Source: Marinicella meishanensis (lineage in GTDB: Bacteria; Pseudomonadota; Gammaproteobacteria; Xanthomonadales; Marinicellaceae). Taken from it: DNA of 64,000 nt. The stretch is taken from NCBI RefSeq assembly GCF_019931145.1, contig NZ_JAIOUV010000003.1, positions 434,001-498,000 of the forward strand. Reading direction: 5' to 3'. Below, in pieces: positions 19,901 through 26,714 of the stretch. The translations under genes were made by a program, and so were the position numbers. The notes beneath the pieces were generated by a model. It saw only the letters and a program-made list of their open reading frames with translations, was not told the origin of the DNA and searched no databases. Numbering within the stretch: the first letter of the stretch is position 1; each line of letters begins with the position of its first letter.

Positions 19901-20156
19901 CATCCAATACCCCAGCGTTACAGGTGTGTAACTGGGTGCTGATGATGACGGGTGGTAAACTGGAATCGGTGGTGATGGTCAAGCGGTTTTCAACGCCATC
20001 AACGGTGGTACCAAAAGCGGGTAAATTCACCACACAACCGGTGGCTGCGTCGGCATCGGTATCCAGATAAACGTGATAAAAACGATTTTGTGCATTGGCC
20101 ACAGAAAACAGTGCCGTGCACACCAGGAACGCCGAAACGACCAAACGATACATCAT
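13935..20156 (-). CDS. Giant exported Calx-beta / beta-helix surface protein
   Basis: A 2073-residue envelope or secreted protein. Order: signal peptide (MMYRLVVSAFLVCTALFSVANA); a small beta domain; an internal IPTL-CTERM-like anchor at ~152-180 (PIPSLGWLALFGLVLLMWWF then TRRHW); a second hydrophobic segment at ~183-203; a stretch resembling DOMON/CBM9 (MVDGLTGDWSTVNP); a cadherin-like repeat (~258-355); six Calx-beta repeats (~365-1087) with DExD/DDE ends; an Ig/VCBS-like domain (FNDTDPELDPLTV, FDYTISDGS); then, from about 1205 (YYVDNTAAPGGSGRDNSRF), roughly 800 residues of Asn/Thr/Gly-rich right-handed beta-helix. Acidic loops suggest calcium binding. It probably mediates adhesion or polymer binding. 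Anchor motifs of this class normally sit at the C-terminus, so an internal one is odd. An AGGGCT ribosome site precedes the ATG. Confidence 0.85.
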   Translation of the reverse strand: MMYRLVVSAFLVCTALFSVANAQNRFYHVYLDTDADAATGCVVNLPAFGTTVDGVENRLTITTDSSLPPVIISTQLHTCNAGVLDGGMPIPGAALGLNTGLGGADVFEAGVNQNNLDLTGSRRVLFYFHTDSDTAEDVVLTNGSGGPIALGFALPIPSLGWLALFGLVLLMWWFTRRHWSRSMAVGLVLVGVTGVAWAVTIMVDGLTGDWSTVNPANTDPQNDTTVNGSFADLTAVFVTKDTNQIYVRMDVVDLENNAPTITTPAAVSVQENQTAVIDVNATDPEGDVEGAGLTYSITGAIDDALFTIDVNTGVLSFISAPDFENPSDVDTDNVYNVQVTVTDSGAATDVQDLAVTVTNDVVDDTAVEFQAATSSTTDEGTALNVVVELTATAPLTAAVSVDVVDAGGGSATSGADYTAFGTQTVTFPLGATNGATMNVVLNPLNDTNVENNETVNLQMQNISGPALLGNQDTHTVTINEDDVATVEFDLAGSATSNESTPLDVAVRLNIPSGGQLDVAVSADAIDAGTGTATSGVDYTAFGTQTVTFAVGTGNGAIQNTTLTPLDDPNSKGNETVDLSLQNLVGPPAAALGGQTAHTVSITDDEAAVSFQTTSSATTDEGTALNVVVVLSTPIALTAPVSVDVVDAGGGTATSGSDYTAVGTQTITFPLGSTNGTTQNAVLTPLNDPDVENNETVNLALQNLVGTGSIGTQNAHTVTITEDDTATVAFQAPSSATANEATPLTVNVLLSIPSGGQLNVAVSVDAIDAGGGTATSGVDYNAFGTQVANFPIGATNGSTQATTLTPIDDPTSEGNETVNLALQNLVGPTSAALVAPTTHVATITDDEASVAFQTTSSATANEGSVLNPAVVLSTPIPLTAPLSVDVVDAGGGSATSGSDYTAIGTQTLTFPMGATNGTVQNASFIPVDDANVENNETVNLQLQNLVGTGSIGTQSTHTITITENDSATAEFQLAASASADESTALNIAVLLNIPSGGQLDVPITLDAIDAGGGTATSGVDYTAFGTQGVTFPIGSVNGNTQNVTLTPLDDPDTEGDETVNLQVQNLAGPVLASLGGQTTHTATISDDDNTAPTANADNYETIGNTGLHATAGAASTPIRHPNNVIFNDTDPELDPLTVIAAVGDVTAPFTGTSTLGGDVVMQANGDFTYYPPAGMTSMVDTFDYTISDGSLTSMSTVSITITSDLVYYVDNTAAPGGSGRDNSRFDQLSDVPTAANTTVYVLTGVGNTTGDLTLGASQILLGNGVNLEFNVNNTLPNPDVLFAAGPRPTLTGTTTLGTNNTVRGLNYGDTGANTGLLGNAFGTLTANNVSFTGTGKAIDLTNGTAAVTFDAVASTNSASEGIDLDGVTGNFTVTGLTNINNATGIGVNIQNSNLTYTFGDVTVNNRNSSGVFINAFTGGVQTGTFGNVTINNQNTSGTTAFGIDNAVTGGSTINVTSVAIDNNGANSSAIALSNNDGATINIAGGSVQGAAGAAVSISNSTGSATYAGSINNTAGRSVQVLSNGGGGTTTLSGNITDSGTGIFVNNNTGATVTFSGTLDLDTTVNTAFTATGGGTVNATGSGSTIDTTTAVAIDVQNTNIGAGNLTFQRVNAGTAAGTAGVGINLINTGAAGGLVVTGVGSTAGSGGLIRTKTGADVSTTAGIGIHLNNTQNVTLRNMQLNDFSNFAIRGFDVTNFSLIDSVINGINGTSIAQDEGAIRFTNLLGTSLFSGINVSGGIEDQIRINNNTGSATITFNDSPSDPAEIGFDAGGGTGNDGILVESQNAAVINLTIDGVTFLGARGDMIQTNVLGTSDFTALLQNNTFNNTHPNIAPGGGGITLSGGGGGANITQGYDVLASNFTGADGNATTVNYVNGAGTVSGAVSNNTIGTSGVVGSGSVNGNGISIGASANVQHNTTLNLNVVRRVGGFAGIETIANTNVNFNATITNNTVNELENFTFSALYNLLGGAGTETGTACLDIRNNTLDASTAPFGGNAVYKDQPSAAANFNLPGYAGSPNGEFAIACPVGTASANTNTHHAGNGNTMTNGPFTTIGGGVDATLVCGKTGVGTSCPQ
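16898..19065 (-). repeat. Six Calx-beta coding repeats in A-B-A-B-A-B order
   Basis: Within the giant gene, six ~120-codon repeats alternate between two types. Type A carries LTAPVSVDVVDAGGG, VENNETVNL and GTGSIGTQ; type B carries IPSGGQLDVAVS, DAIDAGGGTATSGVDY and EGNETVNL. Matching A-type bases recur near 17459, 18179 and 18900, and B-type bases near 17096, 17819 and 18542, giving a period of about 721-723 bp. The unit of amplification is therefore an A+B pair rather than a single domain. Confidence 0.85.
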
Positions 20157-20380
20157 GATTGAGCCCTATGTTTTTGTTGTTGTGTTGTGAGGAATGCGAA
20201 TTGAAACTGCATTTAATTGATTCTTCACCCTTTCAAACCACCATAAAATATTTGTAAAAAAATGTCAATTGTTTATGACTGGATCGAACCGATGCCGCCA
20301 GTTGCAGTCGAATGAATTAATTTAGCCACCATTCAGCCACAAGGTATACAATGTTCTTTTTAACCACCCATCATGACAAT

Positions 20381-21037
20381 ATGAAGAAGATATCCACGTT
20401 TTTGCTGTTGTTGTCTTTGTCGGCCCCCTGGGCCTGGGCCCAAACCAATGAGGCCAACACCGAGGCTCAGAAGCAGCCAGATCCACAGCAGTTGTTGGCC
20501 GATCTGCGGGCTGATTTGACGGGGTTGTCAGCCCAATTTGTGCAATACGAATTGGGTAGCCAAGGGGAGCAAATTGACCCCAACAGCGGCATGGTTTGGA
20601 TGCAGTCGCCGGCGCAATTTCGGTGGCACTACCTGCAGCCCATCGAACAATTGATTGTGGCCGACGGTGACAACGTCTGGGTTTATGATGAAGATTTGGA
20701 ACAAGTCACGGTCAAACAACAAGACAATGAATTGAACCCCATCTATGTCATCATCAACGACGAAAAGTCGCAGCAACATTACGACATCCGCTATGAAACC
20801 CAAGAGGCGGGACATGATTGGATCAGCCTGACCCCGAAAAACCGCAGCGAAGATGTGAAAACCGTGTGGCTGGCTTTGGCCGACGATGTGGTCAAGCAAA
20901 TCAAAGTTCACAACCACTTTGATCAAACCATGGTGTTTGAATTCACCGAGATCAAACGCAACCCCGATTTGACCGGTGGCCTGTTCCAGTTTGTGCCGCC
21001 TGAGGGGGTGGATGTGATCAAAGCCGTGGATGAATGA
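20381..21037 (+). CDS. lolA: Outer-membrane lipoprotein carrier protein LolA
   Basis: Periplasmic chaperone that carries lipoproteins from LolCDE to LolB at the outer membrane. Signal peptide MKKISTFLLLLSLSAPWAWA, then a 198-residue mature protein. The family pattern is visible: LRADLTGLSAQFVQYELGS, GMVWMQSPAQFRWHYLQP, IVADGDNVWVYDEDLEQVTV and FEFTEIKRNPDLTGGLFQFVPPEGVDV. The start at 20381 is chosen for the signal peptide; an in-frame ATG at 20351 only adds polar residues. The stop overlaps the rarA start (ATGA), the first of several couplings in this operon. Confidence 0.93.
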   Translation: MKKISTFLLLLSLSAPWAWAQTNEANTEAQKQPDPQQLLADLRADLTGLSAQFVQYELGSQGEQIDPNSGMVWMQSPAQFRWHYLQPIEQLIVADGDNVWVYDEDLEQVTVKQQDNELNPIYVIINDEKSQQHYDIRYETQEAGHDWISLTPKNRSEDVKTVWLALADDVVKQIKVHNHFDQTMVFEFTEIKRNPDLTGGLFQFVPPEGVDVIKAVDE

Positions 21038-22329
21038 TCGACACTGAACCCCGCATCCAACACCAGCCCTTGGCTGACCGTTTGCGTCCCCAGTCCTTGT
21101 CTGAAGTGGTGGGACAACAACACCTGGTGGGACCAGGCAAGCCATTGGCGCGCTTGTTGGAACGGCAGCACATCCATTCCATGGTGTTTTGGGGGCCACC
21201 GGGTACCGGTAAAACCACTTTGGCCCACGTCATCAGTCAAGCCATGGAGGCCCGCTTGATCAATTTATCGGCGGTGTTGTCCGGGGTCAAAGACATCCGG
21301 GCGGCCATCGTTGAGGCAGAAGCGGCCTTGCCGCAACGCACGTTGTTGTTCGTGGATGAGATTCACCGCTTCAACAAATCCCAGCAAGATGCTTTCCTGC
21401 CCCACCTGGAAAGTGGCTTGGTGACTTTGATTGGGGCCACCACCGAAAATCCTTCATTTGCTTTGAACAACGCCTTGTTGTCGCGGTTGAAGGTCTACAT
21501 TCTGAACAGTTTGTCTGACGATGACTTGCTGCAGTTGTTGCAACAAAGCCTGGCCGCGGCCGCAATTCCATTGAGCATGAGCGAGTCCCAACAACTGACT
21601 TTGGTGCGGGCGGCCGATGGCGATGGGCGCAAGTTGCTCAGTTTGTTGGAAATCTTGCAAGACTATGTGACCGAAGGGGCCGTCACCGACGCCCACATTG
21701 AGTTGGTCACCAGTGGTCAAACCCGGCGCTTTGACAAGGCCGGTGATGAATTTTACGACCAGATTTCGGCGCTGCACAAATGCGTGCGGTCATCGCATCC
21801 GGATGCGGCCTTGTATTGGTTGGCCCGCATGCTCGATGGCGGTTGTGATCCCTTTTATTTGGCCCGCAGGATTTTGCGCATGGCCAGTGAAGACATTGGC
21901 AATGCCGATCCCCGGGCCATCTCATTGTGTTTGGATGCGTGGCAAACCTACGAGCGATTGGGCACGCCAGAAGGCGACTTGGCCCTGGCCCAGGCGGTGG
22001 CTTACCTGGCCAGTTGTGCCAAATCCAATGCCGTGTACATGGCCTTCAAGCAGGCCCAAAGCGATGTGCGCCAATACGGCACCTTACCGGTGCCCATGCA
22101 CCTGCGCAACGCGCCCACCCGCTTGATGAAAGAATCGGGCTATGGCGCCGGCTATCAGTACGATCACGATGCCGCAGGTGGCATTGCCTACAGCCAAACT
22201 GGATTCCCAGAAACGATGGGTGAACCCGCGTATTACCAGCCGGTTGATCGGGGCTTGGAACGCAAAATTGCAGAAAAAATCAACCACATTCGACAACAAC
22301 GGGCCCAAGCCCAAGGGGGCGGTTCCTGA
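21034..22329 (+). CDS. rarA: Replication-associated recombination protein A
   Basis: AAA+ clamp-loader-like ATPase (also called MgsA) acting at stalled forks. Walker A is [12 protein letters not shown] near residue 53, Walker [17 protein letters not shown] near 106, sensor 1 [20 protein letters not shown]. The C-terminal half has the family features [20 protein letters not shown] and [10 protein letters not shown]. At 431 residues it has the usual length. It is coupled by 4 bp to lolA and shares a base with crcB. Confidence 0.96.
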   Translation: MIDTEPRIQHQPLADRLRPQSLSEVVGQQHLVGPGKPLARLLERQHIHSMVFWGPPGTGKTTLAHVISQAMEARLINLSAVLSGVKDIRAAIVEAEAALPQRTLLFVDEIHRFNKSQQDAFLPHLESGLVTLIGATTENPSFALNNALLSRLKVYILNSLSDDDLLQLLQQSLAAAAIPLSMSESQQLTLVRAADGDGRKLLSLLEILQDYVTEGAVTDAHIELVTSGQTRRFDKAGDEFYDQISALHKCVRSSHPDAALYWLARMLDGGCDPFYLARRILRMASEDIGNADPRAISLCLDAWQTYERLGTPEGDLALAQAVAYLASCAKSNAVYMAFKQAQSDVRQYGTLPVPMHLRNAPTRLMKESGYGAGYQYDHDAAGGIAYSQTGFPETMGEPAYYQPVDRGLERKIAEKINHIRQQRAQAQGGGS

Positions 22330-22691
22330 TGGGCGCTTGGTTGGCTGTGGCATTGGGTGGTGCCTTGGGCGCCAGCATCCGCTTTGGGGTGAACCAACTG
22401 GTTACACACTGGTTCCAGGCACCTTTGTTTTGGGCCACTTTGGCGGTCAATGTGGTGGGCTGTTTTGCCATGGGCCTGGCGTACCAGCACATTCAGGCCC
22501 AAGTCGCGGTCAATGAGACTTTTCGTTTGTTTGTGACCGTGGGCTTTTTGGGGGCCTTGACCACCTGGTCAACGTTTTCCATGGAAACGGTGGTGATGAT
22601 GCAAAATGGCCAGGTGCTGAAAGCCGCGGTCTACACATTGGCCACCACTTTGTTTTGTTTTGCGGCCTTTTGGCTGGGAGTGAAATCATGA
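22329..22691 (+). CDS. crcB: Fluoride channel CrcB/Fluc
   Basis: Small dual-topology membrane channel that exports fluoride. Four hydrophobic helices in 120 residues, with conserved GGALGASIRFGVNQ at the start, NVVGCFAMG in helix 2, and the phenylalanine-bearing GFLGALTTWSTFSMET in helix 3. It is coupled by 1 bp to rarA (TGATG) and by 4 bp to the next gene. No fluoride riboswitch is visible; being inside a housekeeping operon, it is probably expressed constitutively. Confidence 0.95.
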   Translation: MGAWLAVALGGALGASIRFGVNQLVTHWFQAPLFWATLAVNVVGCFAMGLAYQHIQAQVAVNETFRLFVTVGFLGALTTWSTFSMETVVMMQNGQVLKAAVYTLATTLFCFAAFWLGVKS

Positions 22692-23614
22692 AAATACTCT
22701 GGCTGGTCTTGTTGGGGCTTTGGACCCATGTCTTGGGGGCGGAGGATAAACCGGCCACCCCAGCGGTGCCGGCCTTGCCAGGTAATGAGATTTTGTTGTA
22801 TGACATCAAATCCTTGCCGGATGGCTTGCTCAAACTAGAGGGCGGCCAAAACATCACCCAACAACCGGGCTACGATTCCCAGCCCAAATTCTCAGCCGAT
22901 GGACAGTTCATTTTTTACACCCACGCGGTGATGACCGACACGGGTTTCCAAATGGACATCTGGCAACACGACTTGAACAGCGGAAAAAACCAGCCTTATT
23001 TGGTCACGGCCGAAAGTGAGTATTCGCCCACACCCCTGTTGCATGGCCCCGGCTTGAGCGTGGTGCAAGTGGATGCAGCCGGAGACCAATACGTGGTGCT
23101 GCTCAACAACCAGGCCGAACCCGGTAAACAGTCCAAACGCCACAGTGATTTGAAACAAGTGGGTTATTTCAATTGGACCCAAGGTGGGCACTTGTGGAGT
23201 TTTGTGCTGAACGAGCACAATGGCGGCGATTTGTATCGGCAGGGCCCCGATATGGTGGCGAACAAACTGGCTGACAACGTCGGCCGTGCCTTCATCACCG
23301 ATGCCACTGCCCAGACGATTCATTATGTGGATATGAACACCACGCCACACCGCATTCATCGGCGCACTGCCAAAGACACCACCGCCACCGATGTGATGCC
23401 CTTGCCCATGGGCGTGGAGGATTTCACCCTGGACAGCCAAGGCCGCTTCTGGGCCGGTCGTGACAACACCTTGTTCGTCAGCACCGACCAACGACGTTGG
23501 TATATCGTGCATGAATTCAATGACCCGAATTTACACCAGATTACCCGTCTCACCACCAACCCTGCAGCCGACCGCATCGCCATTGTGTTTGCAGAAAAAA
23601 CCGCCGCAGAATAG
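22688..23614 (+). CDS. Exported beta-propeller-like protein
   Basis: A 308-residue protein with an N-terminal signal (MKILWLVLLGLWTHVLGAE). The mature part contains PD40/TolB-type beta-propeller blades: GYDSQPKFSADGQFIFYTHA is the clearest, followed by YSPTPLLHGPGLSVVQVD, a blade around residue 160 and RITRLTTNPAADRIAIVF-like sequence near the end. Probably periplasmic. The start at 22688 overlaps the crcB stop (ATGA). No catalytic motif is seen; a role in binding proteins or sugars is possible but unknown. Confidence 0.7.
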   Translation: MKILWLVLLGLWTHVLGAEDKPATPAVPALPGNEILLYDIKSLPDGLLKLEGGQNITQQPGYDSQPKFSADGQFIFYTHAVMTDTGFQMDIWQHDLNSGKNQPYLVTAESEYSPTPLLHGPGLSVVQVDAAGDQYVVLLNNQAEPGKQSKRHSDLKQVGYFNWTQGGHLWSFVLNEHNGGDLYRQGPDMVANKLADNVGRAFITDATAQTIHYVDMNTTPHRIHRRTAKDTTATDVMPLPMGVEDFTLDSQGRFWAGRDNTLFVSTDQRRWYIVHEFNDPNLHQITRLTTNPAADRIAIVFAEKTAAE

Positions 23615-23641
23615 AATGGGCTCCATGCTGAAACTCAACAC

Positions 23642-23717
23642 GCGCCCGTAGCTCAGTGGATAGAGCAACCGCCTCCTAAGCGGTAGGTCGCAGGTTCAAC
23701 TCCTGCTGGGCGCGCCA
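23642..23717 (+). tRNA. tRNA-Arg (anticodon CCT)
   Basis: A 76-nt cloverleaf including an encoded CCA. The acceptor GCGCCCG pairs with TGGGCGC (one G-U), the D stem is GCTC/GAGC, the anticodon stem ACCGC/GCGGT encloses the loop CTCCTAA, and the T arm is GCAGG-TTCAACT-CCTGC. The anticodon CCT (23675-23677) reads the rare arginine codon AGG. Confidence 0.97.
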
Positions 23718-23750
23718 CACAAAACAGCCGCGCCTGCGGCTTTTTGTGTG
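23716..23750 (+). terminator. Terminator of tRNA-Arg
   Basis: AGCCGC-GCCT-GCGGCT forms the core hairpin at 23726-23741, followed by TTTT. The stem extends outward through CACACAAAA/TTTTGTGTG with a one-base bulge. It begins at the very end of the tRNA. Confidence 0.85.
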
Positions 23751-23836
23751 TGGTGAGTCCAGCAGTATCGTCAGAACCGCCAAGCCTGGGACTTGGCCTG
23801 GTTCAAATATCAAGATTCTCAGGCTGTCTCGAAAAG

Positions 23837-23892
23837 GCTTCGACAAGCTCAGCCACCTTGCATTTAAGCTCGCCGAGCTTGTCGAGGTGAAG
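23837..23892. repeat. REP-like inverted repeat
   Basis: CTTCGACAAGCTC near 23838 is mirrored by GAGCTTGTCGAGG near 23879, with about 25 bp between, including AGCCACC. It resembles widespread bacterial REP palindromes, and related TTCGACGGGCTCAG sequence recurs near 59702 and 60097. Confidence 0.65.
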
Positions 23893-23950
23893 GTGATTGT
23901 TGAATTAAATTAATTGGACTTTTTGTTGATGACAGTTTGAACCATCTCAA

Positions 23951-24105
23951 ACACACCCCTCAATTCCCTCTCGGCCGAAACCGCTCCAAGCTCGCTCGGC
24001 ACACCTACCTCCCTGTAGGCGAGAGGGGTGGATTAATAGAAACATTGTGAGATGACGGGAAAGATTCAACCCCGCTTTTTATTGGAGCGCCGACTTCAGT
24101 CGGCG
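23951..24105. repeat. Degenerate duplicated segment, copy 1
   Basis: Begins with a CACCCCTCAATTCCCTCTCG-like sequence, contains an inverted copy (GCGAGAGGGGTGG) at its middle, and ends with a 43-nt block (24063-24105) that differs at only five positions from 24472-24514. The end block holds the palindrome GCCGACTTCAGTCGGC. Confidence 0.6.
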
Positions 24106-24193
24106 TTGGATGGTCAATAATGCAAGAGGATCAGGCTGAATGTGTAAACACTCATTGGGTGAATTGATGATGGCTGCGGCTCTCCGCCTGGCC

Positions 24194-24231
24194 ATGCCAC
24201 CGACTGAAGTCGGTGCTTCAGTCGATGTCAC
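24194..24231. repeat. CGACTTCAGTCG palindrome, inverted pair
   Basis: CCACCGACTGAAGTCGGTG is followed at once by GCTTCAGTCGATG. This is the same short hairpin family as at 24088, 24497, 59481, 59619, 59887 and 60014, here in the opposite orientation and partly duplicated. Confidence 0.6.
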
Positions 24232-24253
24232 AGTGGGCTTTAGCTCAAACTAA

Positions 24254-24331
24254 CGCCATCCCGAGCGAAGCCGAGGGATTTCAAAACTCTCTCGAGATCC
24301 CTCCACTCACTGCGTTCGGTCGGCATGACAG
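24254..24331. repeat. Palindromic element (CCGAGCGAAG type)
   Basis: GCCATCCCGAGCGAAGCCG...GGGATTTC is mirrored by GAGATCCCTC...GCGTTCGGTCGGCATGAC, a large imperfect dyad of about 78 bp. Elements of this look are known as intergenic palindromes in many proteobacteria. Confidence 0.6.
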
Positions 24332-24347
24332 TGGCTTCGGTGTTTCA

Positions 24348-24514
24348 CACCCCCCTCAATCCCCACTCGCCTTAATGAATGAACCTTAAAAATGAAGGTA
24401 TGCCGCGTGTGCAGGATACAGTAGCGGCCAAGAGAGGAGGTTTAATAAACTCATTCTGAAGTCCCTGGAGTGATTCAACCCCGCGTTCTGATGGAGCGCC
24501 CACTTCAGTCGGCG
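24348..24514. repeat. Degenerate duplicated segment, copy 2
   Basis: Resembles copy 1 at 23951-24105 at both ends (CACCCCCCTCAATCCCCACTCG at the start, the 43-nt GATTCAACC...CAGTCGGCG block at the end) but the middle has diverged or been replaced. Confidence 0.55.
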
Positions 24515-24694
24515 AAATGGTGGGGTTTCAAGCCGCAGTCATCTCCCAAGTGCACGAAGAGATATTGTAACTTTTGTAGTGGCTCCAAAAGTAGAAGGTA
24601 TATTGCCAATTAACTCGTTGCTCTTTTAGTACAGCAAAAGAACTTTATGGCGTCCGGATCTTGGGTTAACCGGTCCAGAATGGGAGGCAGGTTA

Positions 24695-25201
24695 TCAAGG
24701 ATCGATCAGTGGTCCGCCCACATATTTCATAAATACATCACTTCGTTCATAAAGTTGGCTGAACTTGTCCTTAATGCCTTGATCATGCACAAAGCCGTTC
24801 TTTTCATAGAGGTGAATGGCGGCTTCGCATTTTTTATTGGTGAGTAAAAACAGCGTGTCACAATCCATCCTGTTGCATTCATTGATCACGTGCTTGATCA
24901 GGGCTTGTCCTGCTTTCAGTCCACGGGATTTTTCGAGCACACCCATCTTGGTGAGTTCATACCAGCCATTTCCTGCGTTCTTCACCGCGCAGGTTCCTAT
25001 CACACCCAAGTCCTGATGGCTGGCAAACCAGATTTGACCTCCTTGGTCGATGATGTGTTTTTGTGGCTGAGAAAGAATCATTTCATCAATTTCTTCCATC
25101 ACAAACATGTCATTGACCCACTCGGCATTGATGTTGTAAAAATACTCAGCAAGTTCGGGGTGGAACGGTATGATTTGAATATCGAGGTTATTTGTTTGCA
25201 T
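24695..25201 (-). CDS. GNAT-family N-acetyltransferase
   Basis: Acetyltransferase of about 168 residues. The acetyl-CoA region is LTKMGVLEKSRGLKAGQALI near residue 92; the pyrophosphate loop is SRGLKAG, with G/A spacing as in GNATs. The C-terminal AAIHLYEKNGFVHDQG is the usual motif B. The ATG at 25201 has GGAGAA 8 nt upstream. The gene overlaps the 3' end of the marR-type gene by 14 bp, so the two are coupled. Regulator-acetyltransferase pairs of this kind are common and often self-regulated; substrate unknown. Confidence 0.83.
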   Translation of the reverse strand: MQTNNLDIQIIPFHPELAEYFYNINAEWVNDMFVMEEIDEMILSQPQKHIIDQGGQIWFASHQDLGVIGTCAVKNAGNGWYELTKMGVLEKSRGLKAGQALIKHVINECNRMDCDTLFLLTNKKCEAAIHLYEKNGFVHDQGIKDKFSQLYERSDVFMKYVGGPLIDP

Positions 25202-25685
25202 GATATTTCTCCATGGTTCTTTGATAGAGAGATTTCTCTGATAAGGCCTTTTCAAACTGGATGATGGCCTGGTAAAAATCAAATCCACTGTCTTCACACA
25301 AAGACATGGCGGCTTCTTTCACAGCACTGCGGATAGGCTCCATGCTTTTGAATTCACTTCTGCCTTTTGCTGTTAAGGACAGCATTTTTTTTCTCAGATC
25401 CTTTTCATCTGGACGACTTCTGGCCAGGTCATTTTTTATCAGTTCTTTACTGAATTGGCTGATACAGGGCTGGCTCAGCCCCAGCAATTCAGAAGCTTCA
25501 ACGACAGAAACAGATTCTCGTTCATGCATCAGTGACATGAAGGTGAACCACTTGGGTTGAATGTCCTGATCCATGTATTTGTAGACTCGTAAAGCGTCGC
25601 TCATCATTCTGTCGCTCAATCGTTTTAAGCGACTGCCGAGTGCCACTTCCCCCAATTCATCAAAATAATCTATTTTCTTTGGCAT
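25188..25685 (-). CDS. MarR-family transcriptional regulator
   Basis: Winged-helix regulator, 165 residues. The recognition region is VSVVEASELLGLSQPCISQF near residue 58 and the wing LARSRPDEKDLRKKMLSLTAKG near 88, the canonical MarR pattern (DxRxxxxxLTxxG). It is the first gene of a two-gene unit with the GNAT enzyme. It may repress its own promoter in the AT-rich region upstream (25686-25800), where short inverted AT repeats such as AATTATATAAGCAATTAT occur; that site is inference. Confidence 0.88.
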   Translation of the reverse strand: MPKKIDYFDELGEVALGSRLKRLSDRMMSDALRVYKYMDQDIQPKWFTFMSLMHERESVSVVEASELLGLSQPCISQFSKELIKNDLARSRPDEKDLRKKMLSLTAKGRSEFKSMEPIRSAVKEAAMSLCEDSGFDFYQAIIQFEKALSEKSLYQRTMEKYHANK

Positions 25686-26213
25686 GTAATCAAAGTGTTC
25701 ATGGCTGAAGTATTAATAATTATATAAGCAATTATGTAAAATTCAAGAGTCAAATAAAAAAAATTGAAATTGAGGGACAGGATCCCACCAAAAAGGCCAG
25801 CCAGAGAACAGTTTGTGGTTGACCACTTTGGCAGTCTCAAAACTGCACAACACCGCAACCTGGTAAACATGGGTTCGTTCTACCGTCCAATGGCTGAGAA
25901 ACCGATTGATTTAAATCTGGTGAGTTCATCCATCCAATTAGACGATCGTTCACATTGGCAGCCAAATTATCTGTGACAAAGCTTTGATTGGCGTGTAAGA
26001 ATATTTCTGTGAAGTCCATGTCCTTGGATTTGCATTATATGGAACATCAAAACCTGATATCGACTATGGAAAGTTCTGTATGTTTAATTAATACTGATTT
26101 TATTTTATCATTAGGAGGGTGTAGAACCCAGCCAATGCTGTGATGTTGAAAGTAGCTAAAGATAAGGCTGCCAAATCAAATCATCATTGCATCATTTAAA
26201 TAAATGCCTGAAC
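25686..26213. other. AT-rich intergenic region
   Basis: 528 bp of clearly lower G+C than the flanks. Two overlapping opposite-strand open frames (about 25764-25976 and 25837-26019) show no family resemblance and no ribosome sites. I see no gene here. Confidence 0.5.
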
Positions 26214-26636
26214 ATGGAATTAACCAACATACTTAATACAAGACGGAAGAAAATCACCTTTTTAGTTGTTGTCTTATTATTGATTACCCAAATTTACTCT
26301 TGGTATCTGTTATCGAGTGGCAGTTGGTACAACGATCCAGGTAATCTGGGTTCTTACGATGGCTTGTCGTTCAAAACATGCTTGCAGTTTGATCGGAAAG
26401 GTTTGTTTATGTTGAAAGCTGACATCCCCGGTTTTCCCAATTCGTTGCCTAGTGGTATCTTGGTGTTGAACAGTGTTAAATTGGCTTCAGAGAATGGAAA
26501 GGTCAGATTTTTTGTCAACCCGTTCACTTCTACTTTATCTGCAACCGTTACGAACCCAAAAACTTTGGCATTCAGGTCTCAACGATTTGTGTGGCAAACT
26601 ACAAAATGCCAAAGCTTGCATCAAGCTAAGCCTTGA
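26214..26636 (+). CDS. Hypothetical single-pass membrane protein
   Basis: 140 residues: a basic N-terminus (NTRRKKITF), one membrane helix (LVVVLLLITQIYSWYLLSS), then a soluble, beta-looking domain (SYDGLSFKTCLQFDRKGLF, SGILVLNSVKLASENGKVRF). Type II topology is predicted. Codon use is more AT-rich than the neighbours, consistent with recent transfer or relaxed selection. A TTG at 26187 could add nine residues; neither start has a clear ribosome site. No family is recognised. Confidence 0.5.
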   Translation: MELTNILNTRRKKITFLVVVLLLITQIYSWYLLSSGSWYNDPGNLGSYDGLSFKTCLQFDRKGLFMLKADIPGFPNSLPSGILVLNSVKLASENGKVRFFVNPFTSTLSATVTNPKTLAFRSQRFVWQTTKCQSLHQAKP

Positions 26637-26714
26637 GAACTGTAGATGTTATTATGTTGAGAATGGCTGTTTAAACACATGAGGTGAGTCAATGGATCAT
26701 GATCTTTATCCGCA

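Larger units (their letters stand above)
23751..24694. other. Gene-free repeat-rich intergenic region
   Basis: About 940 bp between the tRNA terminator and the GNAT gene show no convincing reading frame. The stretch is filled by the palindromic elements listed separately; the last 130 bp (24560-24694) hold nothing I recognise. Confidence 0.7.

Noticed and set aside
14947-19931. Long plus-strand open frames opposite the giant gene (for example 14947-15975 and 18783-19931)
   Set aside because: They mirror the repeated, low-complexity coding strand, lack ribosome sites and have Pro/Val/His-biased nonsense composition.
22300-22330. Fluoride riboswitch before crcB
   Set aside because: crcB starts one base inside the rarA stop, leaving no leader, and no riboswitch core is visible.
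25764-26019. Possible transposase fragment in the AT-rich gap
   Set aside because: No DDE or other transposase motif and no terminal repeats were found on either strand.
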